This document shows, in pieces, positions 47,885-58,384 of a stretch of DNA of 64,000 bases. This DNA is from Siphonodentalium dalli (Eukaryota > Mollusca > Scaphopoda > Gadilida > Siphonodentaliidae), in the NCBI GenBank assembly GCA_032622095.1, contig CP136061.1:200688244-200752243 (forward strand), given 5' to 3'. The notes below the pieces were generated by a model. It had not been told where the DNA came from and ran no database searches. It worked only from the letters and a program-made list of their open reading frames with translations. The translations under genes were made by a program, and so were the position numbers. Numbering within the stretch: position 1 is the stretch's first letter; every line of letters starts with the position of its first letter.

Positions 47885-48300
47885 AGGAAGTGTATTGTTT
47901 TTCTATTGGGGCCGTTTTCTGTTTAATTGAAAATACTCAGAAACTAATTGGAGAACCGTGAAATCTCTAGAGAATGTAGGCATCTATAAGGGATACTGAA
48001 ATGAAGGTATCGCGATGTCGCCAGAACACTTCACCACGGAATAAAATTAAAAATAAAAAAAAATATTTTTCATTATTATTGTTGTACATGTACTTCCATG
48101 GTGTAACCAAGAAAGTATATTGTTTTTGTACTGTGCCGTTTTCCGTTTATATGGAAATACTCAAAAAGTAATTGCAGTAGAAACGCGAAACCTGTAGCGA
48201 ATATGTAGGCATCTGAGGTCTACTAAAAATAAAGGTATCCGCATGTCGGTCCAGTGTTTCTTGACGGAGTTATGGCCCTTTTACGATTATTGTTCACTAT
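47885..48300 (+). repeat. two ~225-bp tandem repeats
   Basis: TATTGTTTTTCTATTGGGGC-CGTTTTC, GAAAATACTCAGAAACTAAT and AATGTAGGCATCT near 47890-47985 recur at 48117-48215 (TATTGTTTTTGTACTG, GAAATACTCAAAAAGTAAT, TATGTAGGCATCT). The second ends in GACGGAGTTATGGCCCTTTT. Looser relatives continue to about 48610. Confidence 0.65.
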
Positions 48301-48645
48301 TATTATTATTATTATACTCGACACTTTTGCAACGACCAAATCTCTGAAAGTATTAGGATTAGACAACTGAAGGTTGGTAAGTATGTTGGGGTAAATGAGT
48401 TATATGCCTTTGGCTCATAACGAATATTGTCCGCGTTTACCCCGCGGAGTCATCTCCCTTTATATGAAAACATGTCATTTTATTATCTCGAAAATTATAA
48501 GGAGCAGAGCATCGAAAATTAGACCGTATGCACGCCTCGATATGCCCTACTGCCCACGGGCATCAAAACTTGTGTCCGCGCTTTCCCTGAGGAGTTACCG
48601 CCCATAAATAGGGACACACTATACACCAGGATGAATAAACCGAGG

Positions 48646-48670
48646 TTTTTTTTTTTTTTTTTTTTTTTTT
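48646..48670. repeat. T25 homopolymer
   Basis: Twenty-five consecutive T. It may mark the reversed poly(A) tail of a retroposed sequence, but no target duplication was recognised. Confidence 0.6.
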
Positions 48671-48807
48671 AATAAGTCCAACACTATTAATTTTTTATCG
48701 CATATTCCGAATGGTAAGAGTTATTCTGACCCGAATATACCGCTTAAAAGCTTTTTATCCCAGGCCTTTCCGCGTTACGGTGAATGGAAATATTGAACCT
48801 ATTTTTC

Positions 48808-49790
48808 CAGCCAAATCAAAACGGGTTAATTTGAGAGCAAGATAATGCTGTAGCAAGTACGTTGGCATACGTCCCAAAAGTTTGACCGATATACTTTAAA
48901 AATAACCCGCCCAACGGAGAATGCGAGTCGGGGTGGGTTGAGACTTTAGGAAAATTCCACGAAAATTGCAAAGGGGAGAAAATTCAAACATCGAGATAAA
49001 ATGTTTTTGATGAGTACATCTGATGGGTAGTGTTCACGCGCATCTACAGTGCGATTTTCTAATTTTCAGATGGAACGGTTTACTCGTGACAACGCTATAT
49101 AACATAAATATGTATACTTAAGTAGTCCATCACTAACCTATTTTTAGCCCCAAATCCAAACGGGCTAATGAAGGAGCGAGTTTAATGCAGTGGCATGTAA
49201 GTCGGTATACTGTAGGTACGCATCCAAAATTTGACTTCTCTACTATAAACGCAACCTGCTCAACGGAGTGTTTGTGTCTGGGTCGGTTCAGATTTGGCAA
49301 ATTCCACCGAAAATAAAATGGGGGAAATTACTCCGAAAATCAGATATTGAGATAAAAACTTTTCGACGAGTGGATGTGATTAGTAGTATCTAAACGCAAG
49401 ATTTGTACGCTTTTCAAAGTTTTAGAGTGGACGGTTTAACACTGGCAACGTGTAACGTTGTTAACGGGTGATATATATTATATTACTCAAATTCAAACCC
49501 ACTCTTTATGACGCAAATTCAAACGGACTTATCAAGGAGCAAGGCAAATGCATGAATATGTTCACCGATATACTATAGGTATGTCCGATCTACTATAAAT
49601 GTAACTTGTCCAACGGAGAGGTGGCGTACGCCCCGGGGAGGGTCGAGGCTTTTGGCAAATTCCACCGAAACTCGTAAACGGGAAAAAATGGGAAATCGCG
49701 AATCAAGTGTTTTATATTTTGAACACTGCATGTGTTTGGTAGTATATAAGGACAACATTAGTTTCAGAGCGGAAGGGTACGCACTCATCT
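48808..49790 (+). repeat. three ~340-bp tandem repeats
   Basis: Landmarks AAATCAAAACGGGTTAAT (48814), AAATCCAAACGGGCTAATG (49152) and AAATTCAAACGGACTTATC (49506) each start a unit. The units share AACGGAG, GGCAAATTCCACCGAAA, AATCGCGA/ATATTGAGATAAAA and a closing GGAACGGTTTA / GGACGGTTTAAC. The units have diverged strongly. No protein is encoded; the minus frame 49573-49788 is a shadow. Confidence 0.75.
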
Positions 49791-50154
49791 AGCATTATCG
49801 ATTGTGATATAGTTATGTCTCGATTACAGTTCACTCTATTACAAAGACGTTAATGACTATAGTGTAGCGATGACGCACTGAAATACTAATTAATTAATTA
49901 ACCAAGCGGTCTTTCATCCGCCATTGAAACTAAAAGATTCTGAATCCGAAACCGAAAGAACTATCAAATAAATGTGAAATAACATAGTTATGGTACATTA
50001 ATATGCTTTACACCCTTTTGATCTACATGTCGATTACGATATAATCAGACATGCCAAATTTCGTTACCGTTGAAATTGATATGGGCATCTTGGGAGGGGT
50101 TATAATTAGCTCTAAATATATCCCTACCGAATAAAAATTATCTGATTGGCTGGG

Positions 50155-50240
50155 GTGAATGGTGGCTCAGTTGGTCACGACCATGATGCAATAAACTGTC
50201 ATTAAGCATCCACGGTGGGTCGAACCAAATCACATAACCT
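50155..50240 (+). mobile_element. tRNA-derived SINE head (A and B boxes)
   Basis: TGGCTCAGTTGG (50163-50174) fits the RNA polymerase III A-box. GGGTCGAACCA (50217-50227) is close to the B-box consensus GGTTCGANTCC, 42 nt further on, which is normal tRNA spacing. The intervening sequence does not fold as a clear cloverleaf, so a SINE head is likelier than a tRNA gene. Confidence 0.4.
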
Positions 50241-50964
50241 TTTGGAATATATATCTTATTTAGAAATGTCAATGCAAGTCCACCATCGGATCACAAAACA
50301 CCAATATGCATTCGGGTGAAGATGAACACACCTATACGCATAACACACACATGGAATGGGATACCATGGAAGTATATCTGATTCCATGGAATCTGACCTC
50401 TAGTTGTTACTTCTTCTCGTTTACGTTATTTTTGGTAACTTCGTCATTTTTAATTATAAATTTCTCTCTTAATGTAAATATTTTATTCCAATCATATTAA
50501 TACATGTAACATATGTGAACATTTAGCAAAAGTTTGACAATATAGTATAGGTAGGTGAATTTGAAAGGGTATTAAACAACAAGCCCCGGGCTTTTTATTA
50601 AGTTTGTTCCCATAAAGAGCTTCTCTCTTGAGCTTCAGTTCATCGATGAGTGATTTAAATCTGTCTTTCCAATTTTTATCTGGTCCGAGTTGACGTAATT
50701 CTTTTTGGAGAGAGATACTCTGCCATTGTTTGTTGTGTTCAACTGTATTTTTATCAACCTTATGATATTTATTAGCTTAATAGGACGAATTTTATCGTGA
50801 ATGTGTTTCCCAAGGCGCATACAACTTTGAGTAACTGCACTCACCCTTCACATTATTGTTTAACATACAATGTGGCCTTATTCTAAACATAATTTTTATT
50901 GTTGTGTACGCAGCATATATCAGATTGATATATGAATTGAACAATGTTCAGAAATTAACCATAC
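50240..50964. other. no supported gene
   Basis: A+T-rich. Open frames at 50306-50500 and 50635-50844 lack any recognisable domain. Confidence 0.35.
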
Positions 50965-51480
50965 TGGTACCATGTTGTAATTGATCATCATGGGGGGCAT
51001 ATTTTAATTAGTCGTCATTGGACCATATTTGAATTGACCCTCATGGGACTATATTTGTATTTACACCCCCCTCATGGAACCGTTGTTTAATAAACACCGA
51101 TTACACCATATTTGTATTTGAATAAACCCTCATAATGCGACCATATTTCAACTTCAATTAACCCTCATGGGACCATATTGACCCTCATGTGACCATGTTT
51201 GAATTAACCCCCATGTGTCCACATTTGTATTAACCCCCATGGGGCCATATATTAATAAAACCTGATCAGTTATGGGAACATATTTTAATTAACAATAATG
51301 GTTCCATTTTAATTAACCATCATGTGACCATATTTTTTATTAACACTCGTTGGACCATATTATAATTAACCCGCATCGGACCATGTTTTAAATAACCCTA
51401 TCTGAATAACTAACCCTCATGGGACCATACATGTATTTTAATTAGCCCTCATGCGAGACCATAATTTCAAAGTTGATACC
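50965..51480 (+). repeat. ~30-bp minisatellite, CATATTTGAATTAACCCTCATGGGAC type
   Basis: ACCATATTTGAATTAACCC followed by TCATGGG recurs about 16-18 times with a spacing of roughly 25-35 bp and much base variation (TGTATTAACCCCCATG, TTTTAATTAACCATCATG). There is no coding potential. Confidence 0.8.
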
Positions 51481-52259
51481 AGGAGTACATTACATGAGAC
51501 CAGGCATATATTATCATTACGGCTCGTATGGTGTAGATTGACAAGTATATCTGGCCCTGTAGTAGGGGGGGGGGATAAATGAAAATCGTGCATTTTATGG
51601 TAAAAGCGTCAAATTTGGCATATATATCTACAACAAATGAATATAAGTTTGGATATAGGTTGATTCTGTCTTAAAACATGTTTTCCCCATTATTGTCCTA
51701 AAACTATTCCGTAGCCATGGAAATCTGAATTTAAAGCAAATTAGTCATCATAAAAAGACAGATATGAGTATTTAAAAATATATAACAGAACGGTTTATGA
51801 AAATCCATTCATATCGGTTTACACAGTTATTTACCACTTGCTTGTTAATTCCACTTATGCAATTTTATCAGTTTACATTAATATTCTCTTGCTGTTCTCG
51901 CATAGAAATTAATTGCCTGAATTAACTATTAAATGGGTCTAAACATGTGTAGAATTTACTCATGCATCATTTAAACATCGCAATTACTTTACAATGTTTT
52001 CACACCGGTGCTTGATAAAATGAAAGACTGATGTAACAGGATATCTCCTCCTGGATATCACCCCACCATGGATATCTTCCCCCATGTATGACTAAACAAA
52101 AAATTCACTAATTTGATAGCGTTTGACCCTGAAATTTTCTCTCTTTTTTTCAAGTGAGAACATTTTTTTCCCACGCATTTTGTAGTTTGATCTTGATATG
52201 TCCAGACAAATGTTTAGGCGGTTTATTTTTTTATTTATTATTTTTAATTGTCAAGGCCA
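51481..52259. other. no supported gene
   Basis: A+T-rich with a G9 run near 51565 and GGATATCTCC/GGATATCACC/GGATATCTTCC phrases at 52039-52080. Nothing coding. Confidence 0.35.
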
Positions 52260-52835
52260 CCCATCACCTTTATATAGTCATGAAACGGCGAGAAATTAAC
52301 TTCTTCCGAGAAAAAGTTGTTTGAGTCAGGATTTTGGGTGGGTGGTGGGATGTCCAGGCAGGATAACTCCCAGAATATCTCCCACCCAGCTTCTACATAA
52401 CAAAAAATCCTCTTATAGTTGTATTGCTATTTTTGCTTTATAAAATCATGAAACGGCGAAAAATTAACTTCTTCCGAGAAAACGTTGTTTGAGTCAAGGT
52501 TTGGGGTGGGGGAGATGTCCAGGTCGGGATACACCCCCACCCAGCAACTACATGACACAAAATCGTCTTATGGTTGTATTGCTTGTTTTGCTTTTTATAT
52601 TCATGACACGTCGAGAAATTAACTTTTTCCGAGAAAAAGTTGTTTGAGTCAGGGTAGGCCACTTGGGAGTGGGGGATTTCTCCCCACCCAGCACATACAT
52701 GGCACAATATCCTCTTATTGTTTTATGTTTATTTTGGCTTAATTTAGTGATGAAATGGCGAGAAATTAACTTCTGCCGAGAAAAGGTTGTTTGAGTCAGG
52801 GTTTTGGGGTGGGGGAGATGCCTATACATTTGGAT
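52260..52835 (+). repeat. four ~160-bp tandem repeats
   Basis: CGGCGAGAAATTAACTTCTT followed by CCGAGAAAAAGTTGTTTGAG occurs at about 52287, 52454, 52612 and 52757. Each is followed by TCAGG.TTTTGGG, GGGAGATGTCCAGG, CCCACCCAGC and ACAAAATC.TCTTAT. The minus frames 52438-52844 are shadows. Confidence 0.8.
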
Positions 52836-54333
52836 TCTAGGCATATATTAATATGCATGTTGGGGCATAACTTGACTCACCAGCATCCGGACATGACTCA
52901 GGTATAACTGACTTAGGTTTTTCCCACACGGGCTAATTGTTTTACCTGGGGTACGTAGTCGTTGAGTTATAAATGGTATAAATTCGACGGTGTAAATCAT
53001 AGTCGATTATTTTGTCAGTATCATAGTGGACAGTCAAATATTTCTAGGACTCACGTCAAAACGTGATAGACCTCAACGTTATTTCCCAAAAATATTTTTA
53101 TCGGGGGACAATTATAACAAATGACAAAGAAAAGATACATGCCAACCGAAAACAAATTCGAATGTCGTATAAGAGAACCGATAAACCAACATGTTAGTGT
53201 ATTTGCCGGTGAGCTGGCAGCGCGTCGTCATAATAACGTGGCAATCGTCATATCAAGGCGTTCCTTACTTTGTTTTGGCAGTGAGTGTGTGGTTATTGGT
53301 GTATCAATGCAATGGCCGTTGCATGTTTGGCGATGAACATTTCAACCAATTGAAACGTATGCTCCCTTTGTGAACACATACCTCACGTGACGCCTGGTGT
53401 ATAACTGTTTCAAATTAAACTTTAGTTTGGCAATCTAAGCACTTAACAGAGCAAAGGTCCTCAAAAATCAAATATTAATACGTCTGGAAATGTCCTGAAG
53501 CGGGGCTATATATGTGGAGTAGAATAATCAATGCTACGCGTTTTTGATATGAAAAATTAACAGGAAGCCATCACTGGACGAAAGTGAGGTTTACAGATAT
53601 GGCGATTTCACGTATTTTCCACCTACCGAATATACGTCACATTTAAGACGCTTTTATTCGTAAATACAGAAATTCTGTAATCTTGACTTTTGATTCGGTT
53701 TAAATCCCAATTATTCGCCGACATATAGCCTCGCAGATCTCAATATCAGTTTCTAAATATTACCCCGTATTATTACTGATCGAGAGGAGGGGTGATATAA
53801 AGAAAAGTTATTATAGATAATTTATATCTATATAGTTCACACCAGTCCACAATCACGAAAGACGACACTAATATGAACATGACCTTAAACTATAAATAAT
53901 CACACAAATAGCAAATTGCAAATAAGAACATATTTCAATAGTTACGGAAACTACTGTGTGTATACAGAAATAATATTAAGAAATGCTACAACAGGGAGAC
54001 TAAAAATAATCACAATACCATTCCACAGTACGAATGAAAATATAAATATCATCATCAATATTGAGTCATTTAAGACCAATCCAAAGACACAAAATGTTGT
54101 CATACAAGTTGACTCAGTTGACAGTTTGTGAATACAATGGTACACAGTCGATTTCGACAATTTAATGGATACCTAGAGTATTTATATACAGAAAAGTCAT
54201 TTCCCCAAAAACTTGCTTCTCGTGATTCTGGATAATGTTTGATATAAATGGGCAGATTAAAAAACAATTGTACAGTTTTATAATATGGCTATTGTCATTA
54301 ACGTACGCTTGAAATTGATCAATTTGATCAAAG
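52836..54333. other. no firmly supported gene; possible upstream exons
   Basis: Frames at 53121-53373 give no recognisable domain. A plus frame at 53916-54131 (ends ..QNVVIQVDSVDSL) lies upstream of the receptor-like locus and could belong to it, but the overlapping minus frame is equally open, so I do not assign it. Confidence 0.3.
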
Positions 54334-54516
54334 ATGATTGCCAAAATGAACACCAAAAAAAACCTCAAAATTATAAAATTTGACAAATGTTCACCTATAT
54401 CATTTTTCAAATGGCATTTAGCAACGGACGTAGATATATTCTCCCAAATTAATGAGATAATATCATGCTATGTTTGGTATATTGTGAATACGTTTGAAAA
54501 TAATCGTTTTTTTTAA
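54334..54516 (+). CDS. possible upstream exon of the receptor-like gene
   Basis: A 60-codon frame ends ..INEIISCYVWYIVNTFENN before a T-run and stop. Its position about 130 bp upstream of the membrane-spanning segment at 54648 and its mix of charged and aromatic residues are compatible with a cytoplasmic N-terminus, but no splice link could be fixed. It may be chance. Confidence 0.15.
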   Translation: MIAKMNTKKNLKIIKFDKCSPISFFKWHLATDVDIFSQINEIISCYVWYIVNTFENNRFF

Positions 54517-54647
54517 ACCGAAACTATATCAAAATGGATTCTTAGATAGTAGAAACCTGACATGGAATTGGCCAATATAACTTAAAAGATCATGTCCACT
54601 TTAAGCCAGAAACTCAAACTGAATATGTGCTTATGTATTACTTTTAG

Positions 54648-54937
54648 ACCATAACGAATACGCCAAACTCAAAAGAATCACTAAAGTCAGAACTCCGAGA
54701 GTTATCCACATTTACGGCTATGGTATTGCGTTTGGGGCATATTTACTTTATTCGTTGTCTATTCTTGATGAATATCTGACCATGTTGATTATATTCGGCC
54801 ACCACCAGTTACAATATCTAGGAGCAATATCAAAACTTTTTATTGCTATCATAATGCCACTGGGAAATATACTTGCTCAATTTAGAAATACCGACGCCAC
54901 ACAGGCCGTACATAATGTAGTGCAGAGCATTAGAACC
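54648..54937 (+). CDS. gustatory-receptor-like exon, two membrane segments
   Basis: The acceptor ATGTATTACTTTTAG precedes the segment and a donor-like ACC|GTATTT ends it (a stop follows 6 codons later if unspliced). The frame is open for about 96 codons with no ATG needed: HNEYAKLKRITKVRTPRVI, then a hydrophobic stretch around HIYGYGIAFGAYLLYSLSIL, then a second around LGAISKLFIAIIMPLGNILA. QFRNTDATQAVHNVVQSIRT follows. A basic N-terminal tail, two membrane helices and an amphipathic R..N..V..I tail fit helices 1-2 of invertebrate gustatory-receptor-like (7tm_7) proteins, chemosensory cation channels of the plasma membrane. Family assignment rests on pattern only. Confidence 0.4.
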
Positions 54938-55015
54938 GTATTTCATATCAATATATGAGACAATTGTGATTAATAAGATACATTGACACGTGCCATTTTA
55001 GTTTCCTGTTTTTAG

Positions 55016-55636
55016 CACCTGATACAGACCAATGTTACTCTGTAGTAATACAAAACTATTAGTTAAAATTCCTCAGTGATATAGGGTATGTAGCATGACA
55101 CGCCAGCCGTTGAGGCATGCCACATGTTCTTTGACAAGCTAAAATCGTAACATTGCCACAGGGTAATAACTCTATAAAGAATGTATATTTACGAAATAAC
55201 GCCGATTTGTATTAGAAATAACAACACCACCATAGATCAACTGTGGTGAAATATAAGTAAAATTCTTCTCTTGGGTGGGTGGGCTTGGGGGAGGTTTGGG
55301 GTACGCTCTTTAAAAAACTTCTCCAAATATGCCCGTTATTTCGTCAAAAACACTTCTTCAAATATCTCCGTTATTTAGTTAATAAAAATAATTTCTTATT
55401 TCATAATTCGCGCTATTTCGTCATTTCGATGCATTTTTTATTCCGCAATTTCGCTGTATTTTCCTATTTCGCTTTTTCGTGGTATTTCATATTTCGATAA
55501 TTCGCTATATTTGACATATTATGGGATATTGGCATGCCTCAACGGCTGGCGTGGCATGCCACATACCCTTTATCACTGAGGAATTTTAACTAATAGTTTT
55601 GTATTACTACAGAGTGACATTGGTCTGTATCAGGTG
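55016..55636. mobile_element. 621-bp hAT-like MITE
   Basis: The ends CACCTGATACAGACC and GGTCTGTATCAGGTG begin inverted repeats of about 115 bp (TAATACAAAACTATTAG, TTAAAATTCCTCAGTGATA, CGCCAGCCGTTGAGGCATGC). An exact 8-bp duplication GTTTTTAG flanks it (55008-55015 and 55637-55644), as expected for hAT transposition. The middle holds runs of TATTTCG-type repeats (55330-55500). It sits between two exon-like segments of the receptor-like gene, presumably in an intron. Confidence 0.85.
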
Positions 55637-55686
55637 GTTTTTAGCATATGTGTGTGTCTCATTAATCTAAATTCGTTTGAATAGTT

Positions 55687-55910
55687 GAGCCATTGGCACA
55701 CTCGTCAAGACGGAAGTCAGCACATTTGATACTCGTATTACTTCGTGCAAGATATGGTCGCATTGATGAGAGTCTATTGACAACCAAATCGCCGCAGCAA
55801 CTACAGATACATCATAAACACACTCCACAAGTGAACAGAGAGCTCACCAGAAAACTCACCGATTGCATATCAGAAATCTGCAACAGCATGTTTTCTTCGG
55901 TTGTTGGAGA
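55687..55910 (+). CDS. gustatory-receptor-like exon, middle region
   Basis: The acceptor AAATTCGTTTGAATAG leads into an open frame: SAHLILVLLRARYGRIDESL, then a linker TTKSPQQLQIHHKHTPQVN, then RELTRKLTDCISEICNSMFS and SVVGEYIWQIIIKVII. In 7tm_7 receptors helix 4 is followed by 'RYxxINxxL', a variable loop, then 'LxxLxxxIxxINxxFS' leading into helix 5. The spacing and residues here fit that order well. The 3' splice point is uncertain: GAGAGTATAT near 55910 is one donor; unspliced, the frame stops near 56002. Helix 3 is not seen and would lie in or near the region now occupied by the MITE at 55016-55636. Confidence 0.45.
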
Positions 55911-55990
55911 GTATATATGGCAAATTATAATAAAAGTTATAATACAATTTCAAATTCAGCCGCTAATTTCATGGGCTATATGTTTCAGAT

Positions 55991-56105
55991 TGACTTCCCT
56001 GTAGTTTACAGAAGAGTACATAAATCCGCCAACGCGATTATTGTTCGCAGAAGACGTATAGAGCGCACATTTATAGGCTCTAATTTGGTGATATACGACA
56101 AAGGA
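55991..56105 (+). CDS. possible short exon of the receptor-like gene
   Basis: GGGCTATATGTTTCAG is a fair acceptor. The following frame reads IDFPVVYRRVHKSANAIIVR then RRRIERTF, ending near a donor-like CAT|GTATAT. In gustatory receptors the loop between helices 6 and 7 is basic and helical, which would suit this stretch, but helix 6 itself is not seen. Low certainty. Confidence 0.25.
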
Positions 56106-56267
56106 ATTGTTACACATGTATATTGATATCACCGACGAATCCCACAAATATGAGGTCACCCGATCAGGCTATTCCGGATGTTCATATAATGATGGGTTTC
56201 TATGATGTTATGCTCTTGAAATGTCAAGAATAAACAGCGAGTTCGCAAATTATTCATATTGTTTCAG

Positions 56268-56462
56268 AATGACTGGGTATTTAGCCAACATCGAATAAAT
56301 GTGTTCACCAGAAGTCTCGGAAACTCACGTTGGAGCGTTAACAATGAAACTTTAGTAAATTTGGATTATTTCTCTATTCTGGTAACCACCTTAGTCGCCA
56401 TTTTGAATTATATGCACATGCATAAAAATATATCAATCCAACATGTTATGCTTACGGAGTAG
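56268..56462 (+). CDS. gustatory-receptor-like C-terminal exon (helix 7)
   Basis: A strong acceptor (ATTATTCATATTGTTTCAG) opens a frame of 64 codons ending in TAG: NDWVFSQHRINVFTRSLGNS, RWSVNNETLVNLDYFSILVT, then TLVAILNYMHMHKN. The last helix of 7tm_7 receptors carries the signature T-Y-hhhhh-Q-F after a '..F.LD..LL..I' approach. Here NLDYFSILVTTLVAILNY aligns with that pattern, with T for Y and N-Y for Q-F. The stop a few residues after the helix also fits the family, whose C-termini are very short. This is the strongest single piece of evidence for the gene. Confidence 0.5.
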   Translation, partial: NDWVFSQHRINVFTRSLGNSRWSVNNETLVNLDYFSILVTTLVAILNYMHMHKNISIQHVMLTE

Positions 56463-57473
56463 TTATATATCATAATTTATTCAAAATAATGTTGCAATGA
56501 GCCACCGATTTCAAACAGGAAGGTGTGAAAAATCATATTTTGTTTTCCAAATTCGGTAGCCGTTTTGGGAGCCATCTTAGATTTTGAGGACCAAATTTCT
56601 CTACCAAGAGGAAGTGTGATAAATGGTATCACTAATGTAGAAATATAATCATTTTCCTATCTAATATTTCCTTCCTGACACTCTGAAATGTTCATGGCTG
56701 CAATGTTGATTATTTTATCTCATTTTGGTGGATTCTCTTGAATTCTTTGGTATAAACAGCCATGGCTCACAAATTATTCTTACTGTTTCATAACTCCGTG
56801 TTCTTTTGCCAACTTGGATAAAAAACATATTCACCTATATTCACTAAATCGCGCATTAGGAGTGATACAATGGAAATTGGTCAGATTTGAGTGACCGCCA
56901 TCTTGAATGTAAATGCATGATGAACGTCGGAAACGTTCATGTAACAGTATCACGATCTGTACTGATTCATACGGAGGCTAATGGCGTGAATGCAGAGAGT
57001 GTGTGATTATTTTGGTATACGCTTCACAATTAACCCGCATGCGATAAAAATCAATCGACCGTTGAGGGATTGCAGTATGTAGGCTTCACACTGCCATGAT
57101 AAGATTTTAAACAACCCGGTATTGCAGGCTCAGAAATTTAATTGTTATTCCTGATCAGAAGATTATGTTTCAACAATGATGGGTCTATAAAGTTATTTAT
57201 CACATAATTAGCCCAATAACTCGGTTTGCAGTAAGACACACGCGTAATGTCGACACGCACAGTAAGGTAAGAGCTTATCGCAATGATGTCGATGTCAATG
57301 CCGGGACTTTATTATTATGTTAATTAGAATATAATTATGAAGTTCGATTTGTGTTAGGTTATATAGTGGTGACTGTGAGATAAACATGGTTGACAAGGGC
57401 GGTTGAACATTTCTGTCAACATGAAAAGACACCTTTAAAATGTAACTCTATTTTTGCTCGATGGTGTTTACTT
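56463..57473. other. no supported gene
   Basis: A+T-rich with phrases such as GGGAGCCATCTTAGATTTTG (56568) that recall the alpha/beta repeats. The LTR U3 may begin somewhere in the last 100-150 bp, but no terminus was recognised. Confidence 0.35.
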
Positions 57474-57697
57474 CCTCTCAGCCCATATATACCAGACAGA
57501 GCCAAGCTCTCGGGTCTCACTCTTGTTTCTGAATGCAGACCTGATACTAACGTGCAGCGTGAGAAGATGTTGTTGTATTATTCTCCGTGGCCACCTGATG
57601 TGACTTTGTAAATATTTGTAATAATAAATTTCATCAACGTGTTCTAAGAATTGCCAACTTAATGCTAAGAACCTGGGACCAGCCCGAGAGTGGTACA
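57474..57697 (+). mobile_element. LTR R-U5-like segment of an LTR retrotransposon
   Basis: A TATA box (TATATA, 57486-57491) is followed by AGACAGAGCCAAGCTCTCGG and TCTCACTCTTGTTTCTG, and a polyadenylation signal AATAAA (57623-57628). The first 171 bp (57474-57644) align without gaps to 63830-64000 with only four differences. A tRNA primer site follows at 57706. The sequences upstream of the TATA box differ between the two copies, so U3 is either highly diverged or the copies come from different elements. The open frame through it (57390-57611) is probably a shadow. Confidence 0.6.
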
Positions 57698-57705
57698 GGT
57701 CGACG

Positions 57706-57723
57706 TGGTGCCGTGAGCAGGAT
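57706..57723 (+). other. primer-binding site complementary to tRNA-His
   Basis: TGGTGCCGTGAGCAGGAT. The first 11 bases (TGGTGCCGTGA) are the exact complement of the 3' end of animal tRNA-His (..TCACGGCACCA), and GGAT then agrees again after three mismatches. It lies 8 bp after GGTACA, a plausible LTR end. Confidence 0.55.
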
Positions 57724-57824
57724 ATTTCTTGGAATTCTTGGAGATGGTTCACAACTCTTTATAGGTAAATAGGTAGATTTAACTATAGTTTAAAATGGTT
57801 CCATCAATTTGTCTATATAAGGTA

Positions 57825-58316
57825 AACTTAGAAACTGCTCTTGTGCCAGTATGTTAATTTCTAGTTGTTGTTTCATTAATCGTTGCGTCGATTTGAAATA
57901 AAGAGTGGTTTTTATTTTCGAAGTATTATTAGTTAATTGTTGCTGGTCTAAATTTTTGTGCAAATTGGCCGTAATTATTAAAATTGAAATTTTTTATCAG
58001 CTAGATGAAATAATCACTGGGATAATGTGTCCAGAGCTATGGCATCCAAGAATTGGATGAGATTGGTTTGACAATCTGCGCGAGAATGACTCCCAGTGAA
58101 TTATTAAATTATGCAGGGAATTATGTTCTGGGAATTCACAGTTAGAGTTTAAATTGTTGCGTCAATATTTCAATATTAGGTATGCTTGGAAATTACTGTT
58201 GTGTCAGAGTTTCTATGTCAAATTGTTGTTTCAAAAATCGTTGCGTCGATTTGAAATAAAGATTGTTTGTTTTCGAGGTATTATTAGTTACATGTATGCT
58301 GGTCTAAATTATTACA
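57825..58316 (+). repeat. direct duplication ~360 bp apart
   Basis: ATCGTTGCGTCGATTTGAAA followed by TAAAGA, TTTTCGA.GTATTATTAGTTA and GCTGGTCTAAATT occurs at 57880-57955 and again at 58239-58315, with weaker similarity before it. It lies inside the presumed retrotransposon interior. Confidence 0.65.
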
Positions 58317-58384
58317 CCTTTATTCAGGATATATAGGTATTAAATTTACTGATGATTTTAGGATGTTGTCAAGTTAATCATTCT

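Noticed and set aside
50163-50227. Functional tRNA gene
   Set aside because: A- and B-boxes are present but acceptor and anticodon stems do not pair well; a SINE head fits better.
53916-54410. Overlapping hydrophobic frames on the minus strand (53951-54160, 54162-54410)
   Set aside because: A+T-rich DNA easily encodes hydrophobic runs; no family pattern or splice sites support them, and the plus strand is equally open.
57390-57611. Frame SPYIPDRAKLS..NVQREKMLLYYS shared with 63740-63967
   Set aside because: The similarity is at DNA level across a TATA-to-AATAAA segment typical of an LTR; the frame lacks support upstream, where the two copies differ.
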